Shown piece after piece: positions 46,709 through 57,040 of a DNA stretch of 64,000 nucleotides. Position 1 is the stretch's first letter. Each line of letters opens with the position of its first letter. Under the pieces are notes generated by a model. It searched no databases and was not told the DNA's origin. It worked only from the letters and a program-made list of their open reading frames with translations. Source of the DNA: Oikopleura dioica (lineage: Eukaryota > Chordata > Appendicularia > Copelata > Oikopleuridae); contig OU015567.1 of the NCBI GenBank assembly GCA_907165135.1, positions 3,725,001 to 3,789,000 on the forward strand. Direction: 5' to 3'. A program made the position numbers and the translations under genes.

Positions 46709-47453
46709 AGATATTTAACTCGTCAATAACCCCTCGGCCGCAAAGTGCCGGAAAATAGAAAATAGGGCAGAAGGGGCCAATAAGAAGTTTGCACGAAATT
46801 TGCTATTGCGCGCTAATGGGTTAAAATATAAAAGGGTGTTGAACTTTGAAAGTTCAAATATTATTGATAAACCTCTTCTGACAAATGAGTCAATTACTTG
46901 GTATTTCATTCATTTAATCAATATCCAGGAAACTAACAGATTTAATGCCAATAACTTGAAGTTTGAGAACTGTTCTATGGTTTCTGGTCATTTTATGAGG
47001 ACTGAAAGTTATCATTTTCAATTATATCATTTTCAAAAGTATTTGGAGAATCCTTTCCTATTTTCTCCGAAATGCTAAATCTCCCGAAATCCACACCGGC
47101 TCCAAAAATCACGCAAGATCGGCTGCTTCGTTCAGCCTGAGTTCACCTCAATACGAGGCCACTTGTTTTAAGAATGTGATTTTTCTCGTGCAAAATCGCC
47201 ACCTGAAAAAAGAAAGAAGAAAAAGAGTGAACTTTTTGTTTACAAAATTGCCCGAATTTCATTTTTTCCGAGCTTTTCTTTTTTGCTGATTTTGAGAAAG
47301 GTTTCTTTTACGAGAAGGTTCCTGCCGGGTTAAATTATGTAACGCTTTTTCCGAGAGCCAGCTGTTGTCGAAATTTTTAAAATTTTTAACCTGATTGAAT
47401 CTAACAGTCGTTTTATTTCAGATCACTCGGATCGTGTGGGATTGGAATTGGAA

Positions 47454-50400
47454 ATGGATCCCGTGAATGAATATGGTAAGTTTGCCTCTTTAATCTTCAA
47501 GTAACGGGGAACGATGTGTTGAAAATTGAAATTAAGGATACCCCGCTGAGGAAGATCGTAAGTAAAGATTTTACGCGTGATTCATATTTTTGAATTTAAC
47601 CAAAAGTTTGATCTTGCAATTAACTCATTTTTTATTGAAGTGATAATTTTAAAATTAATTATTTGCCATATTTTTCTCATGCAACGAATATGAAATCAAC
47701 CCGACAATCAAAATCTGTCATGATAAACTTTTAAAAGATTATTTCCGGGATCATTAACTCGCTACTATCTACCGGTATCTATTTATTCCGTCACTTATCT
47801 GAAGACACTTGCTCCTTTAGGAGCTGAAGCTCGATTATTATCTCAGATAATTTATCTGGCAATTACTATTACTCCTATCCGCCCGTGTTTTGAGCTTCAA
47901 GAGCGCTTTTTTTCTGAAAAGAGGATGATCCGCTACGAGCCCAGCTCAGGGCGAAATTGGACGCTTCAGAGAGAATCTTTAAATACTAGAAATTCGGGCT
48001 ATAAACAGATAAAGGCTTCAAAATGAACTTCTGTTAATTCTTCATTTTGAACAAAATTGAACAAGAACAAAATGTCGATTTTTTGACAGACCGGAAACAC
48101 GACAATAAAAACTTGACTTATTCATTTCCCCGTTCAAAGTTTGAAAGGTGCCAGTCTGGGCTCCTTTGAAAAGGTTTTCCGGTTTTTGAGAAAATCTATT
48201 TTTGTTCATTTTGAAACCTTTGTCGAGTCGAGTTATTATCGGAGCAGATCGCCCCATGCTGTTGTAGAGAGGACTAGAATTGTTCATTACTGCCAGAAAA
48301 CAGAGAGTTTTCCCAAAAGAGGAAAAGTACCTGAAGGTTAGTTCTTTATATTGTTTTCTTTCTGAGCGAATAAGATTGCTCGATTTACGGGATAAACCAA
48401 TAAGAATTGAGAAATTTTGGAAGGGCTGAATTCGAATCTGAATTTCATCAGAACTGACTAACAACTGAATTATTCGCGTTTTTTGTCGAAAAAATCACCT
48501 CTCCGGCTTAACGCGTGTGCCCAACAATGGCAGGAATGCGCCGCGGGCCCTTTGTCAGGACGCATCTTTCATGAACCGTTTCTAAGTGATGTCTGTCCAT
48601 TCTGCTTCTTTTTTTTCTCCAGTTTGTGGACTAGAGTCTAGCCCTTCTAGTAGCCCCTTTTTTGAAAAATCAAATAGGGCGTGGGAAATTAGCAGAAAAG
48701 AAAATCACTTGATAGAAGGAAAACTTTTTCAAGAGGATTTTCTTTGTCTTCAAGAAAAACTTTTTTTACCGAAAACGAATTTCAACCAGATTTGTTCATA
48801 AGAGAAAGGAGTTTTCCGGAAAAATGAGACGAGGTAAATTTTCAATAGGGTTAGGGTTAGTGTTAATTTTTAATTGACTGTCAGACAGAGCCAGATATAA
48901 TCAGAGGGGTTAAATATTTCTCCAGTTGATGGTCAGTAAAATTGAGCAGCGACAAGTAAATGACTCGATAATTGGATTTAAAATCGATCGAGCTCAGAAT
49001 TCGCTGAGTTTTAACGGAAGAAGTAATTGACCTATGATGAGTTGACCACTTATGTTTTCGGTAGTAGCTCAATTAAGAGTATTCCTCTTTTATTTCAATG
49101 AGTCAAAATGATGAGTCTACTAGTTATAGTAGAAGCCAATTAGAATGTTCCTTTCTTCATATAAACCATAGTTTTTTCCTTGGTTTTCTCTCTTAGGCTC
49201 GTTTTTGAGTGATGCAAAAAGTATTTTTCACATGTCAGTGTGTCCAAGTTTCTTGTTTTCTGATGCCCCTGTTTGATGTGTAGTCGCCCCTTCCACTACT
49301 TTTTCGCCTCTACTAGACAACTCTCTATCTTGCGAATTATTTACTTATTAAAAAACTATTACTTTGAGCAGCAATTTTGAGCTAAAAGAGTAGAGAATCC
49401 TGGGAGCGCGGAGAAGTGACACACTTAGCCTCAAACAACTGAAGTGAGGCTTTCGCATTTTCAAGGAGCTGAGTTTCAAGACAAAAGACAAAAAGTCGTT
49501 GATTTCTTAAAGTTTTTAATTATCATCGCTTTTTGGATATTTTCGCCGGTTCGAAAATGGCGAGTCCGAAAAGTGAGAGACTTCAAAGACGCCGTTGGAG
49601 CTATGCTTACGGTAGGAGATGCCTAGGTCTCTTCCTTGTCTCCAAGGGGTTTACTTCGGTTTAACCCGTTCATTCAGTTGAAAAGGCTTGGAATTGTCGC
49701 TCAAAATTGATTTTCTTTTGAGAGTTTTTGTTGACAAAAGCATAGGAATCAGTGATAAGCCCTCTGACTTCTGATCTTTTGCAAATAGAATGAAGGATTT
49801 AATGGATTTCCAGCAGTTTGATTTTTTGTCAAATCAGCTTCAGATGATTGATAAGTTGATTTTTTCCGTTTCAAATGCAGTAAAATTATCATGGCCATCT
49901 TTAATTACCTTTTAACCTTTCATAAAATCCTCATTCAAGGATTTTGCTTTCATTTTTTATTGAATTTTTCATTGAGAAATCAATGTCTCTTAACATTTTT
50001 TCTTCCTCAATTAATCAAATTATTATTTTTTTTTTCTCTCACGTTTTGAAAAAAAACTCTCACTTTCATCTGCGCCGCGAAATCAGCGCCAAGTGCATTC
50101 ATGGGGAAATAAAGCAAGTTTATGATGCGCTCTTATTGCGCGTCTGTGACTTGGTTTGTGTGACGATTTGCCACATTTTTCGGCTTCTCGAAATAACTTA
50201 CCCCTTTTTCGCTTTGATTTATCTTTGCTTGTAGCTTACATGCAGCAGGAAGAGGACTGGGATCGAGAGGGCCTTCTCGACCCTGCATGGGAAAAGCAGC
50301 AGCGAAAGGTACAGTACCGAAGATTCAAGAGAAACACGCTGGCTCTTTTTAGACCTTCACAGCTTGGTGCAATTCCCACCTTCGAAAAGCTGGAACTGGC

Positions 50401-53400
50401 ATCGAAGCCATCGATGTCGACTTCCGAAATGGCCTCAAATTGATGCTTCTCCTCGAGGTACGAATTTTGCTTCCCTTTTTTGACTTCAACTGCCGCTTTT
50501 TAGGTTATCTCTGGTGAGCGACTTGCCAAGCCCGACCGAGGAAAGATGCGATTCCACAAGATCGCCAACGTCAACAAGGCTCTTGACTTCATCGAATCCA
50601 AAGGTACCTCCTTCAAATAATCAATCACCACCTTCATCAATCAATCAGGTGTTCGATTGGTCTCCATCGGTGCCGAGGAAATCGTCGACGGCAACGTCAA
50701 GATGACCCTTGGTATGATCTGGACCATCATTCTCCGATTCGCCATCCAGGACATTTCTGTTGAAGAAACTTCCGCCAAGGAAGGTCTCCTTCTCTGGTGC
50801 CAGCGAAAGACTGCGCCATATAAGAACGTCAATGTACAGAACTTCCACATGAGGTACAAGAGTATTTCAATATGAAATGATATTTGCATGATACATTATT
50901 GCAGGCTATGGCAGGATTTTATACAATAAAAGCTGCACGCGGCTTTTTGTCCAAAAAGATGATAAAAACTTGAACAAGTTTCTTTCACAAAATTCTATCA
51001 CCAAAGACTGTTGCATAACCACTTGATTTATAGCTGGAAGGACGGTTTGGCCTTCTGTGGTTTAATCCACCGCCACCGACCTGACCTCATCCCCAACTTC
51101 CACGAGTTGCGACGGGTAAACATATTTTTCACACACATTTTGCCTCTTTCACTTTGCTTTTCCACGATGCGTGAATATTGAAAAGAGTATTTTTTATATA
51201 AAACATGCACTCTTAACCTCACATTTAACCACGACCACATTTTATGCACGCAAAAACAGAACATCCCTTCTTCGTATTGCCAGAACAGAATACGGAGGGG
51301 ATGCTCTGGATCCATGTTTTGTGTGTTCGATTTGCTAACCACCTCGTCTTTCTAGCTGGAAAGATGGACTCGCTTTCTGCGCCTTAATTCACAGACACAG
51401 ACCTGACATTCTGCCGAATTATGATGACCTCAGAAAGGTACTACCAGAATCCGATGACCAAATAGTACCCTGAGGCCACCCTAATCAAATCAGCTCCATC
51501 ACCTTTCATAAGAAAAATAAAGAGGGGTAACCTCTTTCAGTCACAATCTTTGCCGAATTTCTGAATATGTTTTCAAAATCGAGAAGCTGTTTGTGATTGC
51601 AAGTAAACTAAATACCGCGCTAACCGCGGCTATTCTCTTTGCTCGAAGCCGCAAGCAGCTTTTCGATTTTTAAAACTGCTTCGGAATTTCCGGCAAAGAA
51701 AATCAAAAGCGAAAAAGCTGAGTGAAAACTTTTGCGATTGGTTTGCTTCATCAAAAAGTGAAATTTTGATCGAAAAATCTCACCTATTCACCTTGCCTTT
51801 CTACAAATTTTACAAAAATCTCAGGATGATCCTATGACCAACCTTAACTTGGCCTTCGATATCGCTGAGAAGCACCTTGACATTCCAAAGATGTTGGACG
51901 CTGAAGGTAAGTTTCAAGTTTTTTCATGTTTTGGTCCCCTTTTGGACATTTTGTGCGAGCGTGAGTTAACATTCGATTTGCCGTGTAGATCTCGTCGAGG
52001 TCGCCAAGCCCGATGAGCGTGCTGTCATGACATACGTTTCCTGCTACTACCATGCTTTCAGTGGACAACAAAAGGTTAATCCCTCAATTTTAATACGTAT
52101 TTTCATCGTTTGCTTCTCTTCTACTTATACTTTCCTCTCTATTTTCCCTTTTCTTTCTCAATCTTTCTTTCTCCGCCAGATCTCGTCGAAGTCGCTAAGC
52201 CCGACGAGCGATCTATCATGACCTACGTCGCTGCCTTCTACCACGCGTTTGCTGGTGACCAAAAGGTTCAGTTTTGATTTCTTTGATTTGAATTGAAAAA
52301 CACAATCGTTTTGTGGATCATTCTTAAATTCTTAATAACGCAGCTCTTCTGCGTTTCGGTTCGATCTTTTCTCATCTTTAGCTTTCTTTCTTTTTCTTCA
52401 TCTTTTTCTGTCTCTTTCTTCCAGTAGTAAACGGCTTTCTAGGCCGAGACCGCCGCCAACAGAATCCTCAAAGTCCTCGACGTCAACCAGGCCAATGAGA
52501 AGCTCATGGACGAGTACGAGCGATTGGCATCTGACCTCCTCGCCTGGATCGAGCGAACTCGACCCACCCTTGAGGACCGAACCGTTGAGAACCAGATGTC
52601 CGACGTCCAGGCTCGACTTGACCAGTTCCGCGACTACCGACGCAACCAGAAGCCCCCACGATCCGACCAGAAGGGTGAGCTCGAATCGAGCTACAACACT
52701 CTCCAGACTCGATTGAGACTTGCCAATCGACCCGCTTTCGTCCCCTCCGAGGGCAAAATGGTCTCCGACATCGCTTCCGCCTGGAAGGGACTCGAAGCCG
52801 CTGAGAAGGGCTACGAAGAGTGGCTCATCGCCGAGCTCCGACGACTCGAGCGACTCGACCATTTGGCCAAAAAGTTCTACCACAAATCGCAGATCCACCA
52901 GAGCTGGACCGCCGGCAAAGAAGAAACCCTCAAGTCCGAGGACTACCGATCCTGCACCCTTTCCGAGCTCAAGGCCCTCATCAAGAAACACGAAGCCTTC
53001 GAATCCGACCTCGCCGCTCACCAGGACCGAGTCGAGCAAATCGCCGCTATCGCCCAGGAATTGAACGATCTTGACTACCACGACTGCGCCACGATCAACC
53101 AGAAATGCCAGGACATTTGCGACGAGTGGGACAGATTGGGAGAAGTTACCCAGCGACGACGACAGTCCCTTGAAAATATGGAAAAGATCTTGGACACCAT
53201 TGAACAGCTCTACCTCGGTAAGATTAGCCTCCTCTTGCACTAATTAGAGCTTTTCTTAGAATTTGCCAAGCGAGCCGCCCCATTCAACAACTGGATGGAA
53301 GGCGCCAAGGAAGATCTCGAAGACATGTTCATCGTCCACTCCATCGAAGAAATCAAGGGCCTTATCCAGGCTCACGAGCAGTTCAAGGCTACCCTCCCCG

Positions 53401-55492
53401 AGGCCCAGAAAGAAAAGGATAACATCATCGGCCTCATGCGGGAAGCTTCCAAGATCGCCCGACAGGTATTTTGACTCTTGGCTTGATCAGTTTTCTTACT
53501 TTTAAGAACGAAATGAAAACAGTGGTATGTTATAAGACATAGGTGTAGATCAATCGATCTGGTTAAAAAATGAATCAATTTTTATCATTTCTATAGAAAT
53601 CAAAAAGTATAATTTATACTCATGTAGGTGATAAAAAACAAGAGGTTCAATCATTGTTAATCTTTTAAGATACGTCATATCTGTACGGTTCATGAGTTGG
53701 TACACACGCTTAAAACAGAGCTTACTCTCTATCTACTCTCGTAAATCCTTCTCACTAGCTCCTCATCCAAAGATTTACTCATCAAGATAGCTCATTGGCA
53801 CCCTCTTCATTTTCCCTTCGATCATCATTTTTTCAGTACGGCGTTGAGCTCGGAGTCAACCCCTACACAACAGTCTCCGCCGACAGCATCGAAGCCGCAT
53901 GGAACGCCGTCGTCAACTACATTCCCCGACGAGACAGCTCGCTCCAGCTCGAGCTCGCCAAGCAGCAGCACCACAACCAGCTCAGAATCAAGTTTGCCCA
54001 GCAGGCCAATGCCATCGGCCCATGGATCCAGCAGAAAACAGAAGAAATTGTCGGCGTCGCACTTGAGATGGACGGCACTCTTGAGCAGCAGATCCAGAAG
54101 TTGAAGTCCTATCAGACTGCCGTTGAAGGTTACAGGAATGGATTCAGATATGATTGATTCTTTAGAGTTTGCCTCTCTAAGGGGCTTCTCGATGTTCGCC
54201 GTCTCCTTCATTTTCAAATCCATTCAAAAGACCAAAGGTCGAGGAGCTCGCTCACCACCACCAGGAAATCCAGGAAGCCCTTGTCTTCGATAACCCACAC
54301 ACCAACTACACCATGGAGCACATCCACGTCGGTATGGAGCATCTCCGAACCACTATTGCTCGAACTATCAACGAAATCGAAAACCAGGTGCTTCACCCCT
54401 GCAAAAGCGGTTTTAACTCGACTACCATTTAGATCATGATGCGAGACGCCAAGGGTCTTTCCGCCGAACAGATGAACGAGTTCCGTGCTTCCTTCAACCA
54501 CTTCGATCGCGTACGTATTCGTGGATTGCAAATGAACCCGTGTTACAACTTGCTTTTTATAGGACCAAGACGGTATTTGTACTATTGAGGAATTACAGGG
54601 CTGTCTGACCGCAATTGGACACATTGTCGAGTCCAATGACCCCGTCAAAGTAGGAGACTTTTCTCTCTATCTTGCTCCTCCTCTATTTCCTCCTCGCTTT
54701 TTCTTTCAAACTTCCCTTAAATTATTTCTCTAATATCTTTCTATAGAAGAAGAAGGGCTACCTCGAGCCCGATGACTTCGCTGCTGTCCTCATTTCTATG
54801 GGCTACCAGCTTGTAAGCTGCGTTTTTCGAGTGTTTGTGTGGATTTAAACCCATTCAAGAGCTGTTTGACGCGACTAACATAATATTTACTCATTGAATC
54901 TGCGGATATATTCGCATAAGAAAGCCGCTTGCGGCTTCTGGATTTTTTCTCCTTCTCATCATTTCTAACTCCATTCCTTCTTCACTTTGCTTTTCTACCT
55001 TCTTCGGCTTTCCCGAGCCCTTTTCTTTACCATTTTAAGGGTGAAGCTGAGTTCCAGAGAATCCTTGCCATTGTCGACCCCACTGGAACTGGCCAGGTAA
55101 GTTTCTATCCATCTTTCAATCTCTTCAAAAACCAACCAAGGTGACTTTCCGATCCTTCATCGAGTTCATGACTCGAGAAACGACAGACAACGACACCGCC
55201 GAGCAGGTCATTGAGTCCTTCCGTGTTCTTGCTGGTGACAAGGTATGCTAAACCCTACCAGAAGAAACGCTAACTGCCGTTCTTTTCAGCCCTACATTCT
55301 TGAAGAAGAACTCAGACGCGAACTTCCTCCAGACCAGGCTGAATACTGTATCCAGAGAATGAGCCCATACCGCGGAGCCGATGTTCCACAGGTACAATCC
55401 TTAGGCCGCACATTTTCTTATCCTATCAATTCTAGGGCGCTCTGGACTACGAATCCTTCTCCACGGCGCTGTATGGCGAGTCCGATCTGTAA
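47454..55492 (+). CDS. ACTN: Alpha-actinin with two pairs of mutually exclusive CH-domain exons
   Basis: Actin cross-linking protein of Z-bodies, adhesions and stress fibres. Exon 1 (47454-47475, MDPVNEY) is 2.76 kb from exon 2 (50235-50308). Further exons: 50353-50457, 50504-50603, 50649-50853, 51034-51115 or 51356-51437, 51825-51906, 51989-52074 or 52180-52265, 52443-53217, 53260-53465, 53837-54135, 54231-54387, 54433-54510, 54563-54649, 54747-54812, 55040-55096, 55141-55242, 55290-55391 and 55436-55492, for 913 residues. Two CH domains ([39 protein letters not shown]), four spectrin repeats, then EF hands. The first EF loop ([12 protein letters not shown]) has all Ca ligands, as in non-muscle forms; the second ([12 protein letters not shown]) is degenerate. 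The end GESDL is the usual PDZ ligand. Intron 54136-54230 is GA-AG. Only one alpha-actinin gene is seen here, so the exon pairs may supply the isoforms that vertebrates get from gene duplicates. Confidence 0.97.
48845..48865. repeat. Short telomere-like tract (TAGGGT)2
   Basis: ATAGGGTTAGGGTTAGTGTT within alpha-actinin intron 1: two perfect TTAGGG units and a third with one change. Confidence 0.6.
51602..51680. repeat. Diverged copy of the GAAGCCGC palindrome element
   Basis: ACCGCGCTAACCGCGGCTAT followed by GCTCGAAGCCGCAAGCAGCT, with the TTTTCGATTTTTAAAACTG flank also seen in the 45.2 kb copy, in the alpha-actinin intron before exon 7. Confidence 0.6.
54919..54940. repeat. Copy of the GAAGCCGC palindrome
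   Basis: AAAGCCGCTTGCGGCTTCTG in the alpha-actinin intron between 54812 and 55040. Confidence 0.7.
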
Positions 55493-57040
55493 AAATTGCC
55501 CCGTTCTGAAAAGAGTTCTCAAAAAAAAACAAAAAACATCAAAAAATTCACCAGATAAAGAAAGAGATGAGAAAAGCAACACGAAGAGAAAGAACACCTC
55601 ATCCCTCCTTTTCGCCCTGTTCCACAACTACAAAAACTACGATCACAAAAAGAAAAAACTGACAATGACAGTGATTGCGTTACCTATTATTTTTATTAAT
55701 AATAATTATTTACTATTCTACTTCTTGAACAAAAAAAGTATGGCCTTTGCCAGCATGTGCACATTCTTATTCTTATCATTATTTTTAGAACTTACCTAAA
55801 CAAGAAAGAAAAAAAAAATAACTCACAACTCAAAAAACTGAAAGCTTCAAAATAGCACAAATACCCAACTTATCTCTTCTTTTTTATTTCTCACTGTACT
55901 TTAAATTTTACCTATTTACTGCAACTTCACATCGAAAACAAAGTCACTTCTTTTCACAAAAAGAACACACACACACTCTCACACACAATTTTCACGAAAA
56001 ATACTCCTTCTTTACTTCTTGTTTTGTATAATTTATAAAGAAAAATATTAATGATAAAAAGTTACTTCTTGATTTCTTTCAATTGTTGAGTTTTGCATGC
56101 GTCTTGGAAGATTTTGAAAGCGTAAATTGATTTGGGAATCCCGAATTGGGATCCTCGAGCAAATGAAATTAGAATAAGAACTGGCATGTTCTCTGAAACG
56201 TTGTTTGAAATTTCTTATTTTTCTGAAACCGTAAAATGGTTTTTTCTTGGAAACATTTATCATTTCTCGTGTTGGGGAATGCAGTAGCGATGGTGGTCGT
56301 TGTTTTACTTTAGAAACTTAGAAGGAACAACATATATGATCATATTTTTTGCCGCCTCAAAGGAGGCCCTTTCCTTGAAATTCGACCATGTTAGCTGCAG
56401 CTTCTTTCCGCGGCTGTTTTCGCTTTCAAAATCTTTCCAAGACTAATCGACTAATTCATCTTTTATATTGTTATTTTCGTTACAATCAAACAACCAATTT
56501 TGTTTTTTATGCAACAAGCAGCATAAACTTCCCGTTTTAGTTAAATTCTAGTCACATTTTGTTGTTTCAAATATCTGATATCTTCTAGCATTGTTTCAAG
56601 CATCCAACTCCTTTCCCAGCATTCGACAATTCTTATCATTCATCCAGCTTATCACTTGAGGCCCCTTCACATGTTTCCAAGCATTTATTATTAATATTAC
56701 CTAACTAAAACTAGTCCCCAGCAAGTTTAACCAGTTTCGCACATGTTTCCGATTATTCCTTGTCAACTTCTATTCCTAGTGCCAAAAATCAGGCAATATG
56801 AATGCCCCAAAGTAAGAATCCAACTTGAAAACAAAAATCAATATTCTACTTTACGAAAAAAGTATTTCGACAATTCCTTTTAAAAAATTGCTTCTTGACA
56901 ATCAAAGATAATAAAATATTTTTTGGCTTCTTAAATTTCTTTTACCGATCAAAGCGCGGCTTTTTTGCTCTCAGCCGCAAGCGGCTTCTTGCTTTTCGTC
57001 TATGTAGAGACTTGTTTAACCATTTTCAGCGGTGTAAAAG
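55493..57040. other. Alpha-actinin 3' UTR and intergenic spacer
   Basis: Long AT-rich 3' UTR with A-runs; no protein gene supported (frame 55245-55799 is read-through of the last exons in other frames). A palindromic repeat copy lies at 56953-56990. The acceptor TTTTCAG at about 57023-57029 precedes the GOPC start. Confidence 0.5.
56953..56990. repeat. Copy of the GAAGCCGC palindrome element
   Basis: GCGCGGCTTTTTTGCTCTCA followed by GCCGCAAGCGGCTTCTTGCTTTT; the same left flank (GCGCGGCTTTT) occurs in the 57.96 kb copy. Confidence 0.7.

Larger units (their letters stand above)
44301..47453. other. Gene-poor, repeat-rich interval upstream of alpha-actinin
   Basis: About 3 kb with no strongly supported gene. 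It contains two palindromic/foldback elements (45143-45226, 45490-45612). Short frames were considered: 46021-46275 (basic, one hydrophobic stretch), 46335-46490 (51 codons beginning MGHLHQGAIAQ) and 46553-46708 (signal-like MKEIFFFLLILFSFLP); each lacks a second line of support. The alpha-actinin promoter is presumably here. Confidence 0.45.

Noticed and set aside
49444-49626. Possible alternative first exon of alpha-actinin
   Set aside because: No donor that would join in phase to exon 2 and no similarity to any actinin N-terminus.
53466-53836. Large alpha-actinin intron as a possible extra exon pair in the spectrin repeats
   Set aside because: No second copy of a flanking exon is present; only AT-rich intron sequence.
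55245-55799. 184-codon frame at the 3' end of alpha-actinin
   Set aside because: It overlaps the last two exons in another frame and runs into A-rich UTR.
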